A stretch of DNA of 34,100 bases, taken from an uncultured Oscillospiraceae bacterium (GTDB lineage: Bacteria; Bacillota; Clostridia; Oscillospirales; Oscillospiraceae). The notes beneath the pieces were generated by a model. The model did no database searches, had not been told where the DNA came from, and saw only the letters and a list, made by a program, of their open reading frames with translations. Location: positions 1 to 34,100 of the forward strand of contig CALWYY010000164.1 in the NCBI GenBank assembly GCA_944385885.1. Reading direction: 5' to 3'. The first letter of the stretch is position 1. Each line of letters opens with the position of its first letter. The position numbers and the translations under genes were made by a program. Of the stretch, positions 7,935 to 15,771 are shown piece by piece.

Positions 7935-7951
7935 CATAATAAAATATTATG
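7935..7951. repeat. AT-rich inverted repeat before mutS2
   Basis: A 7-bp inverted repeat (CATAATA, 7935-7941, with TATTATG, 7945-7951) encloses a 3-nt loop. It stands out from the GC-rich surroundings. It could be an operator or a local melting site; nothing else identifies it. Confidence 0.35.
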
Positions 7952-7978
7952 TCAACAATAGTCCATAGGAGAGAGAAC

Positions 7979-10345
7979 ATGGATCTGTTTGAGAAATCCC
8001 AGGCCACTCTGGAGCTTCCGGCGGTGCTGGAGCTGCTGGCGGGGGAGGCGGTGTCCCAGCCGGCACAAGAGCTGGCAAGGGCCCTTCGGCCGCGGATTCA
8101 CCGGGAAGAAGTACGGCGGGCTTTGGCGGAGACCGATGCGGCCTGCGGCCTGATGGAGTATAAAGGAAGCCCCTCTTTCGGCGGGGTGAAGGACGTGCGC
8201 GGGCCGCTGGCCCGGGCGGATATGGGCGGGGTGCTGAATACCAGGGAGCTGCTGGAGATAGCCGGCGTGCTCCAGGCGGCCCGGGGGGTGAGGTCCTATG
8301 GCATGTCGGTGGAGAACGCCACCTGCCTGGACGCACTTTTCCGCACGCTCCAGCCCAACAAATTCCTGGAGGACCGGATTGTCACCGCCATCCCTGCCGA
8401 GGAAGAGGTGGCCGACGCCGCCAGCCCGGAGCTGGCGGATATCCGCCGGAAGATCCGGGCGGCGGCGGCCCGGGTGCGGGAGAGCCTGCAGAAAATCATC
8501 TCCGCCCCGTCCATGGCGAAGTTCCTGCAGGATCCCATCATCACCACCCGCTCCGACCGGTATGTGGTGCCGGTGAAAGCGGAGTACAAGGGTTCCGTGC
8601 CCGGCCTGGTGCACGACGTGTCCTCCTCCGGGGCCACGCTGTTTGTGGAGCCCATGGGGGCGGTAAAGGCCAATAACGAGATCCGGGAGCTGCGGGCCAA
8701 GGAAAAGGCGGAGATCGAGCGGATTTTGGCGGAATTGTCGGCTCAGTGCGCCGAGTTCCGCCAGGCCATCGACACGGATTACACCGTGCTGGTGTCTCTG
8801 GACCTGATTTTCGCCAAGGCCCGGCTGAGCTTCCGGATGGACGCTTGCTCTCCCGAGCTTACGGAGCGGGAACTCCGCCTCCGGCGAGCCAGGCACCCGC
8901 TGCTGGATAAGGCCACGGCCGTCCCCATTGACCTGGAGCTGGGAGGGGAATTCGACACGCTGGTGATTACCGGGCCAAACACCGGAGGCAAGACCGTGAC
9001 GCTCAAGACCATCGGGCTTCTGTGTCTAATGGCCCAGTGCGGGCTGCGCATTCCGGCGGGGGAGGGCAGCTGTGTGCCGGTGTTTCAGAAAGTGCTGGCG
9101 GATATTGGAGACGAGCAAAGCATCGAGCAGTCACTGTCCACTTTTTCCTCTCATATGGTGAACATAGTGGGGATCCTGCAGGAGTGCGGACCGGAGACGC
9201 TGCTGCTGTTCGACGAGCTGGGGGCGGGCACGGACCCGGTGGAGGGAGCGGCCCTGGCGGCCGCCATTCTGGACAAAGCCCGGTCCGCCGGGTGCCGGAT
9301 CGCCGCCACCACCCACTATGCGGAGCTGAAGGTCTATGCCTCCAATACCAAGGGGGTGATGAACGCATCCTGCGAGTTTGACGTGGACACCCTGCGGCCC
9401 ACCTACCGGCTTCTCATCGGTATACCGGGCAAGTCCAACGCCTTTGCCATATCCCGGCGGCTGGGGCTTCCGGAGGAGATCATCCGGGATGCGGGGGAGC
9501 GTGTGGGCACGGCCACAGCCAGCTTTGAGGAGACCATCGAGAAATTGGAGCAGACCCGGCGGATGCTGGACCGGGACCGGATGGAGGCGGCGCGGCAACT
9601 GCGCCAGGCGGAGGAGGAGCAGAAAAAGGCGGCGCGGCTCCGGGCGGAGCTGGAGGTACGCCTGGAAAAGGCGGAGGACAAAGCCCGCCGGGAGGCCCAG
9701 CGGATCCTGGAAGAGGCCCGGGCGGTATCGGAGGACACGTTCCGGGAGCTGGACCGGATGCGCAGCCAGCGCAACGAGGAGGCAGACCACCAGCGGGTGA
9801 ACGAGGCCCGGGCGGCTATGCGCCGGAGAATCAACGAAGCCCGCCAAGCCCTGGAGCGGCCGGAGGAGGAGCCGGAGGAAAGGACCTCCGCCCGCCCGGT
9901 GAAAGCGGGGGACATGGTGCTGGTACGGGCTATGGGAGTGAAGGCGCAGGTGGAGTCGGTGAGCGCCGACCGGGTGCTGGCCCTGCGGGCGGGGGCTATG
10001 CGGATCACCGTCCGGGAGGACGAGGTGCTGCTGCTGGAAAACGAGCGCCCCGCCCCGGTCAGGGCCACGGGCTACACCGGCCCGGGACTACAGGCAGCGG
10101 GAGTTTCCCCGGAGCTGGATATCCGGGGCATGGAAACCTTGGAGGCTGTCCCTGTGGTGGAACGGTACATTGACTCCGCCGCCCAAGGCAAGCTGGAGAC
10201 GGTGACGGTAATACACGGGAAAGGAACAGGCGCCCTGCGGGCCGCCGTGCAGCAGGCGCTGAAGAAACACCCCCGGGTCAAGTCTTTCCGGCTGGGCCGG
10301 TATGGGGAAGGGGAAACCGGCGTGACTGTGGTTGAATTGAAGTAA
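7979..10345 (+). CDS. mutS2: MutS2 ATPase with Smr nuclease domain
   Basis: This 788-residue MutS2 has an N-terminal clamp/core region, the Walker A motif GPNTGGKT at residues 332-339, and Walker B LLLFDELGAGTDP near 409-421. A long charged coiled-coil region (about 510-640) and a small beta domain (about 650-690) follow. The protein ends in a C-terminal Smr domain with LDIRG and HGKGTGALR. MutS2 lacks the mismatch-recognition domain of MutS; in Firmicutes it acts against recombination intermediates or, in Bacillus, on collided ribosomes. ATG at 7979 follows AGGAGAG. All key motifs are intact. The T7 run at 10363-10369 behind the gene has no convincing stem, so it is not called a terminator. 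Confidence 0.95.
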   Translation: MDLFEKSQATLELPAVLELLAGEAVSQPAQELARALRPRIHREEVRRALAETDAACGLMEYKGSPSFGGVKDVRGPLARADMGGVLNTRELLEIAGVLQAARGVRSYGMSVENATCLDALFRTLQPNKFLEDRIVTAIPAEEEVADAASPELADIRRKIRAAAARVRESLQKIISAPSMAKFLQDPIITTRSDRYVVPVKAEYKGSVPGLVHDVSSSGATLFVEPMGAVKANNEIRELRAKEKAEIERILAELSAQCAEFRQAIDTDYTVLVSLDLIFAKARLSFRMDACSPELTERELRLRRARHPLLDKATAVPIDLELGGEFDTLVITGPNTGGKTVTLKTIGLLCLMAQCGLRIPAGEGSCVPVFQKVLADIGDEQSIEQSLSTFSSHMVNIVGILQECGPETLLLFDELGAGTDPVEGAALAAAILDKARSAGCRIAATTHYAELKVYASNTKGVMNASCEFDVDTLRPTYRLLIGIPGKSNAFAISRRLGLPEEIIRDAGERVGTATASFEETIEKLEQTRRMLDRDRMEAARQLRQAEEEQKKAARLRAELEVRLEKAEDKARREAQRILEEARAVSEDTFRELDRMRSQRNEEADHQRVNEARAAMRRRINEARQALERPEEEPEERTSARPVKAGDMVLVRAMGVKAQVESVSADRVLALRAGAMRITVREDEVLLLENERPAPVRATGYTGPGLQAAGVSPELDIRGMETLEAVPVVERYIDSAAQGKLETVTVIHGKGTGALRAAVQQALKKHPRVKSFRLGRYGEGETGVTVVELK

Positions 10346-10401
10346 TCCCAGCGGAGGCGGTGTTTTTTTGCTGTGCAAAGCTCCAAAACAGAGAAAAACG
10401 G

Positions 10402-10430
10402 TTGACGCTGGAATGGGGTTTTGATAAAAT
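10402..10430 (+). promoter_or_regulatory. Promoter for the HPr gene
   Basis: TTGACG (10402-10407) and TAAAAT (10425-10430) are separated by 17 bp. The HPr start codon lies 64 bp downstream of the -10 box. This gives HPr a transcript of its own after mutS2. Confidence 0.6.
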
Positions 10431-10493
10431 CGAAGCAATGAAGGGCTATGGATATGGTTTCCAAATGCAAAATAAACATAGGGAGTGGCGAGT

Positions 10494-10757
10494 ATGGTCA
10501 GCAAAGAAGTAGTCATCAGTAATCAGGTTGGGCTGCATGCCAGACCGGCGACGTTCTTTATTCAGAAAGCCAATGAGTATAAATGCAGCATCTGGGTGGA
10601 GAAAGACGAGCGGCGTGTAAACGCAAAGTCCCTGCTGGGCGTGCTGTCTTTGGGAATCGTAAAGGGTACCCCCATCACCATCATCGCCGACGGCTCCGAT
10701 GAGGAAGAAGCGGTGACGGCGCTGGGCGCTCTCATCGAGTCGGATTTTTCCGAGTAA
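10494..10757 (+). CDS. ptsH: HPr phosphocarrier protein
   Basis: This 87-residue HPr has the active-site histidine at its canonical place (His15 in VGLHARPAT) and the regulatory serine at Ser46 (NAKSLLGVLSLG). In the PTS, HPr takes phosphate from enzyme I onto His15 and passes it to sugar-specific EIIA. In Firmicutes, HPr kinase phosphorylates Ser46 to signal carbon status through CcpA. Both residues are present, so it looks like true HPr rather than the catalytically dead Crh. No other PTS gene is nearby. ATG at 10494 is 8 nt after GGGAG; an upstream GTG at 10485 overlaps that site. A stem-loop follows the gene. Confidence 0.93.
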   Translation: MVSKEVVISNQVGLHARPATFFIQKANEYKCSIWVEKDERRVNAKSLLGVLSLGIVKGTPITIIADGSDEEEAVTALGALIESDFSE

Positions 10758-10775
10758 GCACAGAAAAAACGCAGG

Positions 10776-10810
10776 GCAAGGGCGTGTTGTTGCAACACGC
10801 CCTTGCTTTC
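10776..10810 (+). terminator. Stem-loop after ptsH
   Basis: A perfect 14-bp stem (10776-10789 with 10793-10806) with a 3-nt loop is followed by TTTCT. The T-tract is short, so termination may be partial and some transcripts may run into the EamA gene. Confidence 0.65.
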
Positions 10811-10827
10811 TATGAAAGGACCGTCCC

Positions 10828-11682
10828 ATGAGAGAAGAAAAACAAGGGATCCGGATGATGATCGTCTGCGCCTGCCTGTGGAGCACAGGGGGCGTGCTGC
10901 TGAAATTTGTCCCGTGGAACGCTTTCGTCACGGCGGGAGCCCGGGCGCTGATCGCAGGAGTGGTGGTTTTGGTTTACATAAAACTAAAACATATCCCCGT
11001 CCTGTTCAACCGCCATACCATTACCACCGGGACAGCCATGGGGCTGACCTGCACGCTGTTTGTTTTGGCCAACAAATACACCACAGCGGCCAACGCCATT
11101 GCCCTGCAGTTTACGGCGCCGGCGTTTCTGATGGTGTTTTCCGTGCTGCTCCACGGCCGGCATTTTTGCCGGCGGGACGTGACGGCGGTGCTGCTGACCA
11201 TGGGAGGGATCGCCCTGTTTTTCCTGGACCAGCTCACCCCGGGACGGCTTTTGGGGAATGTGCTGGGCGTATGTTCCGGCTGCGCCATGGGGCTGATGTA
11301 CCTGTTTATGGGCGAAGTGAACCAGCAGGAGAGGCTGAGCGCGGTGGTGGTGAGCGATGTGCTCTCGGTGGCGCTGGCTCTGCCGTTTTTGCTGTTCCAG
11401 CCGCCGGAGCTCACCACCGGGCCGGTGGTATGCATTTTGCTGCTGGGGGTGTTCCAAATCGGCATACCCTATGTCCTGTACGCCCTGGCGGCGGGGAAGT
11501 GCCCGGCTTTGGGATGCTGCCTGCTGTCGGCCCTGGAGCCGCTGCTGAACCCGGTATGGGTGCTTTTGTTCTACGGGGAGAGGCCGGGTCCCTTTGCCGT
11601 GGCCGGAAGCCTTGTGGTGATTGTAACGGTCACGGTCTGGAGCCTGGGAGGACGGGGGAAAAAGAGGCCGCTGGCCGCCTGA
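10828..11682 (+). CDS. EamA/DMT-superfamily permease
   Basis: This 284-residue protein has about ten hydrophobic segments and the internal two-fold repeat of drug/metabolite transporters. The first EamA half covers residues 8-135 (ACLWSTGGVLLKF, then TAANAIALQFTAPAFLMVFS). The second covers 148-275 (CSGCAMGLMYLFMG, then GCCLLSALEPLLNPVWVLLFYGE). The C-terminus is basic (RGKKR). Substrates in this superfamily are diverse, and none can be assigned here. ATG at 10828 follows AAAGGA by 7-8 nt. It lies between a carbon-regulation gene and a repair gene with no obvious functional link. Confidence 0.85.
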   Translation: MREEKQGIRMMIVCACLWSTGGVLLKFVPWNAFVTAGARALIAGVVVLVYIKLKHIPVLFNRHTITTGTAMGLTCTLFVLANKYTTAANAIALQFTAPAFLMVFSVLLHGRHFCRRDVTAVLLTMGGIALFFLDQLTPGRLLGNVLGVCSGCAMGLMYLFMGEVNQQERLSAVVVSDVLSVALALPFLLFQPPELTTGPVVCILLLGVFQIGIPYVLYALAAGKCPALGCCLLSALEPLLNPVWVLLFYGERPGPFAVAGSLVVIVTVTVWSLGGRGKKRPLAA

Positions 11683-11736
11683 CGGTTTTTCACCGGGGAG
11701 GGGTCCGGTGCGGAGAAACTTTTCGGGGGAGACGCT

Positions 11737-13566
11737 ATGACCAGGCTGGAAGAACTTCGGGAAAAGGCCAATAAGCTCCCGCTGCTGCCCGGTGTATATA
11801 TCATGCTGGACGGGGCGGGGGAAGTGATCTATGTAGGCAAGGCCAAAACCCTGAAAAACCGCGTAACCAGCTACTTCCGGGGGGAGCATCTGCCTAAGGT
11901 GGCGGCCATGGTGGACAAGGTGCGGGATTTTAACGTCATTGTGGCCTCCTCGGAGTTTGAGGCCCTGGTGCTGGAAAACTCCCTGATCAAGCGCCACCAG
12001 CCCCACTACAACATCCTCCTCCGGGACGACAAGGGGTATCCCTTCCTCCGACTGGACCTGCGGGAGGAGTACCCCCGGCTGACGATGAGCAACCATAACC
12101 ACCGGGACGGGGCCCGGTATTTCGGCCCCTTTGGGGGCAGAGGACAGTCCCAGGAGATCATTGACACTCTGTGCAAGGCGCTGGGGTTGGCTACCTGCCG
12201 GCGGAAGTTTCCACGGGACATTGGCCGGGAGCGGCCGTGCCTGCAATACCAGATGGGGGCGTGCCGCGGCTGGTGCCGGGCGGACGGGCCGGGGCAGGAG
12301 GAGTACCGCCGGGCCATGGACAGCGCGGTGCTGATCCTGGAGGGGAAGAGCGGGGAACTGACGGGCCGGCTTCGCCGGGAGATGGAGCGGGCGGCGGAAG
12401 AGCTGCGTTTCGAGGAGGCGGCCCGGCTGCGGGACCGGCTGCGGGCGGTATCGGCTCTGGAAAACCGGCAGAAGGTTATTGCCGCCGCAGGAGCGGATAC
12501 GGACGCGGTGGGATTTGTCCGGGGCCCAAGGAGCTGCTTTACCGTTTTGCACTACACAGGCGGGGATCTGGCGGGGAAGGATTTCTCCCTGCTGGAAGAC
12601 CCGGTGGAAACCGATCCGGAGGCGCTGTCGGCTCTTCTGCGGCAATACTACGCCAACCGTTCCACCTGGCCCCGGGTCATCCTCCTACCCTTCGCCCCGG
12701 AGGACGGGGAGGAGATCGCCCGCTGGCTTACGGAGACGGCGGGCCGCCGGGTGAGCCTGGAAGTGCCCCAGAGGGGAGACCGGGTCCGGTTCGTCCAAGC
12801 GGCGGCGGTGAATGCCCGGGAGGAGATCCTTCGGGCCACCACAGCGGCGGAGCGCCGGAGCAAAACGCTCCTTTGGCTCCAGCAGGCTCTGGGGCTGGAG
12901 GCGTTTCCCCGGCGGATTGAGGCCTTTGATATTTCCAACACGGGCAATTTTGGCATTGTGGCGGCCATGACGGTCCACGTGGATGGGCGGCCGCTGAAAC
13001 GGGACTACCGCAAGTTCCGCATCCGGGACACGAAAACCCAGGACGACTATGCGTCCATGCGGGAGGTGATTGCCCGCCGGTTCCGGGAGTACCTGGAGGG
13101 GGACGGGAAGTTCGCCCAATTGCCGGATCTGCTGTTTATCGACGGGGGCGCGGAACACGCGCAGGCGGCCCAGGGCGTGCTGGAGGAGCTGAAGCTGGCC
13201 GTGCCGGTCTTTGGCATGGTCAAGGATAACCGCCACCGCACCCGGGCTTTGGTGACACCGCAGGGCCGGGAGGTGGGAATCCAGGCCAACCCCGCCGCCT
13301 TTGCCCTGGTGGGCCGGATCCAGGAGGAGACCCACCGCTTTGCCATCGAGTATCACCGGAAGCTGCGGGACGGCGTAACCGGGTCGGAGCTGGACCGGAT
13401 CCCCGGGGTAGGGGACAAGCGCCGGAATCAGCTCCTACGCCGGTTTGGCTCGGTGAAAGCCGTACGGGAGGCGGCTCTGGAGGAGCTGGAACAGGCGGTG
13501 CCGCGAAACACGGCCCGGGCTGTGTTCCAGTATTTTCACGGCGAGGAGGAGAAGGCATGCGAGTGA
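11737..13566 (+). CDS. uvrC: UvrABC excinuclease subunit C
   Basis: This 609-residue UvrC has an N-terminal GIY-YIG nuclease (LPGVYIMLDGAGEVIYVGKAK, residues 17-37), a Cys cluster (C-x6-C-x3-C type, LQYQMGACRGWC) and a UVR motif for UvrB binding (RFEEAARLRDRL near 225). An RNase H-like domain with AFDISNTGNFGIVAAM follows, and a helix-hairpin-helix pair lies at the C-terminus (IPGVGDKRRNQLLRRFGS). It makes both incisions around bulky DNA lesions. Where many UvrC proteins have DISH, this one has DISN. ATG at 11737 follows GGGGGAG. The end overlaps rsmD by 10 nt. Confidence 0.96.
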   Translation: MTRLEELREKANKLPLLPGVYIMLDGAGEVIYVGKAKTLKNRVTSYFRGEHLPKVAAMVDKVRDFNVIVASSEFEALVLENSLIKRHQPHYNILLRDDKGYPFLRLDLREEYPRLTMSNHNHRDGARYFGPFGGRGQSQEIIDTLCKALGLATCRRKFPRDIGRERPCLQYQMGACRGWCRADGPGQEEYRRAMDSAVLILEGKSGELTGRLRREMERAAEELRFEEAARLRDRLRAVSALENRQKVIAAAGADTDAVGFVRGPRSCFTVLHYTGGDLAGKDFSLLEDPVETDPEALSALLRQYYANRSTWPRVILLPFAPEDGEEIARWLTETAGRRVSLEVPQRGDRVRFVQAAAVNAREEILRATTAAERRSKTLLWLQQALGLEAFPRRIEAFDISNTGNFGIVAAMTVHVDGRPLKRDYRKFRIRDTKTQDDYASMREVIARRFREYLEGDGKFAQLPDLLFIDGGAEHAQAAQGVLEELKLAVPVFGMVKDNRHRTRALVTPQGREVGIQANPAAFALVGRIQEETHRFAIEYHRKLRDGVTGSELDRIPGVGDKRRNQLLRRFGSVKAVREAALEELEQAVPRNTARAVFQYFHGEEEKACE

Positions 13567-14096
13567 TCACGGGCACCTGCCGGGCCTGCCGGCTTTTGGA
13601 GCCGGAGGGGATGGACATCCGGCCTACCGCCGGGGCGGTGAAGGAAGCGCTGTTTAACATCATCCAGTTTGACATTGAAGGCCGGCGGGTGCTGGACCTG
13701 TTTGCCGGTACCGGCCAGCTGGGCATTGAGGCGCTGTCCCGAGGGGCCGCTTCCTGCGTGTTTACCGATTCCAGCCGCCAGGCTGTGGGCCTGGTGCAGG
13801 AGAACCTGCGCCGCTGTGGGCTGCAGGGAACGGTGCTGCTGTGCGACGGGCTGGCCTATCTGCGGAGCGGTGGACAGTTTGATCTGGTTTTCATCGACCC
13901 GCCCTATGGCACGGGCCTGGACTCGGCGGCGGTGGAGGCCATCAAAGCGTTTGACATCCTGTCAAAGGGTGGTATAATGATTTGTGAATCCAGGACGGAG
14001 ACCCGGCTGCCGGATATCCCGCCATCCTACGGGACCGTCCGCGCCTATCGCTACGGGAAGATCAAGCTTACCGTGATAACGAGAGGTACCGACTGA
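13557..14096 (+). CDS. rsmD: 16S rRNA (guanine(966)-N2)-methyltransferase RsmD
   Basis: This 179-residue Rossmann methyltransferase has the RsmD N-terminus (MRVITGTCRACRLL, then IRPTAGAVKEALFNI), the SAM-binding motif DLFAGTGQLGIEALSRGA and the catalytic DPPYG. It methylates N2 of G966 (E. coli numbering) in 16S rRNA. It starts inside the end of uvrC. Its TGA shares a base with the coaD ATG (TGATG), so rsmD and coaD are very likely coupled, as is usual in Firmicutes. Confidence 0.94.
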   Translation: MRVITGTCRACRLLEPEGMDIRPTAGAVKEALFNIIQFDIEGRRVLDLFAGTGQLGIEALSRGAASCVFTDSSRQAVGLVQENLRRCGLQGTVLLCDGLAYLRSGGQFDLVFIDPPYGTGLDSAAVEAIKAFDILSKGGIMICESRTETRLPDIPPSYGTVRAYRYGKIKLTVITRGTD

Positions 14097-14587
14097 TGCA
14101 GACAGCCATTTGCCCCGGCAGTTTCGACCCCATATCCCTGGGCCATCTGGATGTGATCCGCCGGGCGAGCCGGCTGTTCTCCCGGGTGGTGGTATGCGTT
14201 GTGGTCAACCGCAACAAGCATTCTGCCTTTACTCCGGAGGAGCGGGTGGATCACGTGCGCCGGGTGACGGCGTGCTTCGGAAACGTGTCCGTAGAGACAT
14301 GGGACGGATTGCTGGTGGACTATGCCGCCCGGTTTGAGGAACCTGTGGTGGTGCGGGGGCTTCGGGCCCTGTCCGATTTTGAATACGAGTTTATGATGGC
14401 GCTGACCAACAAAAAAATGAACCCCCGGGTGGAGACCATATTCCTGGCTGCGGATGAGAAGTACACCTATCTCAGTTCCAGCACCGTCAAGGAGATTGCC
14501 GGCTACGGGGCGGACGTATCCCAATTTGTGCCGCCGGAGATCCTGGGGGACATTCAGCGGAAGTTTCAAAACAGGAGGAACCTTTGA
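14096..14587 (+). CDS. coaD: Phosphopantetheine adenylyltransferase
   Basis: This 163-residue CoaD has the N-terminal nucleotidyltransferase motif PGSFDPISLGH, where the usual TxGH reads SLGH, a conservative change. It also has the core VVVRGLRALSDFEYEFMMA and the C-terminal YLSSSTVKEIA loop. It transfers AMP to 4'-phosphopantetheine in the fourth step of coenzyme A synthesis. Start and stop both use one-base TGATG overlaps, with rsmD upstream and the coiled-coil gene downstream. The length is typical. Confidence 0.95.
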   Translation: MQTAICPGSFDPISLGHLDVIRRASRLFSRVVVCVVVNRNKHSAFTPEERVDHVRRVTACFGNVSVETWDGLLVDYAARFEEPVVVRGLRALSDFEYEFMMALTNKKMNPRVETIFLAADEKYTYLSSSTVKEIAGYGADVSQFVPPEILGDIQRKFQNRRNL

Positions 14588-15132
14588 TGGATTACCAAGC
14601 CCTGGAGATCATCGATATGCTCTATACCATGATCGCGGAGGCCTGGGGCGTGCCGCTGGGCAACGAGAAGTGCATCATTGAGCGGGATAAGGCTCTGAAC
14701 CTTCTGGACGACCTGAAGGCGCAGCTGCCCGTGGAGCTGAGCGAGGCCCGGCGCCTGGTGAATGCCCGGGATGAGTTCGTGGGCAGCGCCAAAAAAGAGG
14801 CCGAGTCCATTCGCCGTGTGGCGGAGGAGCAGGCGCGCAGCCTGGTGGATCAGCAGGAAGTGATCCGGGTGGCCCGGATGCGTGCGGAGGAGTTGATGCA
14901 GAACGCGGACACCAAGTCCCGGGAGCTGCGGAAGGTGGCCAGCGATTATCTGGACGACGCCCTGCGCCGTACGGAGGAGGCCGTGGCCGCTGCCCTGGAG
15001 AGCGTGCGCCAGTCCAGGGCCCAGTTCCGCTCCGCCGCCGGTCCAATGAACCAGCCCGGCCCGGATGCCCGGGCGGACGTGACCCTGGACGAGGTAGAAG
15101 AAATGGACGTGTGGGATAACGGCACCAACTGA
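14587..15132 (+). CDS. Unnamed coiled-coil protein downstream of coaD
   Basis: This 181-residue, mostly helical protein is not recognised as a named family. Residues 1-45 form a short head (YQALEIIDMLYTMIAEAWG). Residues 46-150 are dense in Glu, Arg and Ala with a heptad-like pattern, pointing to a long coiled coil of the kind seen in DivIVA or ATP-synthase b subunits. The acidic tail ends DEVEEMDVWDNGTN. It has no signal peptide or membrane segment. ATG at 14587 is 8 nt after AGGAGG and overlaps the coaD stop by one base. Its place between coaD and mraZ fits a structural or division-related role, but that is only an inference. Confidence 0.75.
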   Translation: MDYQALEIIDMLYTMIAEAWGVPLGNEKCIIERDKALNLLDDLKAQLPVELSEARRLVNARDEFVGSAKKEAESIRRVAEEQARSLVDQQEVIRVARMRAEELMQNADTKSRELRKVASDYLDDALRRTEEAVAAALESVRQSRAQFRSAAGPMNQPGPDARADVTLDEVEEMDVWDNGTN

Positions 15133-15207
15133 GTTTTTTCCATATCCTGTACCTTCGACGCCGTTTTTCTTGCCGGAGGCACAAGTCTTTGCGGAAAACC
15201 GCAGAAA

Positions 15208-15243
15208 AGAAAAATTCCGAAAAAAAGGCAGGAGAATTTTTCT
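15208..15243. repeat. AT-rich inverted repeat upstream of the mraZ promoter
   Basis: A perfect 10-bp inverted repeat (15208-15217 with 15234-15243) has a 16-nt spacer and ends one base before the mraZ -35 box. It is followed by a T7 run (15249-15255). It may end transcripts from the coaD unit weakly, act as an AT-rich upstream element, or bind a regulator. Confidence 0.4.
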
Positions 15244-15244
15244 C

Positions 15245-15273
15245 TTGCTTTTTTTATGCCCCACTTTTATAAT
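15245..15273 (+). promoter_or_regulatory. Promoter of the division/cell-wall cluster
   Basis: TTGCTT (15245-15250) and a perfect TATAAT (15268-15273) are separated by 17 bp. The expected start near 15280 falls just before three direct repeats of the MraZ-box type. It is the only clear promoter ahead of mraZ and probably drives the genes through ftsQ. Confidence 0.7.
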
Positions 15274-15310
15274 GTGCTTACGGAGTGGGGCAAAGTGGGG
15301 CAAAGTGCAG
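15258..15310 (+). promoter_or_regulatory. MraZ-box operator: three direct repeats plus one inverted copy
   Basis: AGTGGGGCAA, AGTGGGGCAA and AGTGCAGAA start at 15284, 15294 and 15304, an exact 10-bp period. An inverted copy, GCCCCACTTT (15258-15267), is the reverse complement of 15292-15301 and lies in the spacer next to the -10 box. MraZ is known to bind short GTG-type direct repeats (AAAGTG or TGGG with a 10-bp period) ahead of its own gene, so this is very likely its autoregulatory site. Confidence 0.72.
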
Positions 15311-15354
15311 AAAAAACCCACGGGATACCCTCTGCCGGACGGGAGGTGGAGCTG

Positions 15355-15771
15355 GTGACGGGCGAGTATGAGCATACGCTGGATGCCAAGGGGCGTCTGG
15401 CGGTGCCAGCCAGGCTGCGGGAGGAGCTGGGAAGCGTGTTTTACGTGACCCTATCCATGGAGCGGTGCCTGTCGGCGTATTCCGGTGCCAGCTGGAAGGC
15501 GTTTACCGACAAATGCGACGCCATGCCCTACGTGCAGCAGCGGCGGATGCGCCCCCTGTTTGCTTTTGCCGCCCGGTGCGAGCTGGACGGCCAGGGGCGG
15601 ATCCTTTTGCCCCAGAACCTGCGGGAGTACGCGGGGCTGGAGAAGGACGTGACCATAGTGGGCTGCAACAACCACGCCGAGCTGTGGGACAGCGCCCGGT
15701 GGCGGGAAGTGAATGCGCAGGAAATGACGCCAGAGAACATTGCGGCGGTGATGCGGGAACTGGAGTTCTGA
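15355..15771 (+). CDS. mraZ: Transcriptional regulator MraZ
   Basis: This 138-residue MraZ has two AbrB-like half-domains, each with the family DxxxR motif (DAKGR near residue 11 and DGQGR near 82). The N-terminus (TGEYEHTLDAKGRLAVP) matches the family almost from the first residue, so the GTG at 15355 is the start, supported by GGGAGGTGG about 8 nt upstream. MraZ forms ring-shaped oligomers and controls the division cluster by binding repeats at its promoter; such repeats lie at 15284-15310. The TGA overlaps the rsmH ATG by one base. Confidence 0.94.
   Translation: MTGEYEHTLDAKGRLAVPARLREELGSVFYVTLSMERCLSAYSGASWKAFTDKCDAMPYVQQRRMRPLFAFAARCELDGQGRILLPQNLREYAGLEKDVTIVGCNNHAELWDSARWREVNAQEMTPENIAAVMRELEF

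Noticed and set aside
10346..10370. Terminator after mutS2 based on a T7 run (10363-10369)
   Set aside because: The preceding bases form no stem longer than 4 bp.
11684..11736. Possible terminator hairpin before uvrC (CACCGG with CCGGTG)
   Set aside because: The stem is only 6 bp, has no T-tract, and overlaps the region leading to the uvrC Shine-Dalgarno.
10984..12645. Long minus-strand open frame (553 codons) opposite the EamA and uvrC genes
   Set aside because: It spans two unrelated plus-strand genes, has no recognisable motif or Shine-Dalgarno, and has shadow-type composition.
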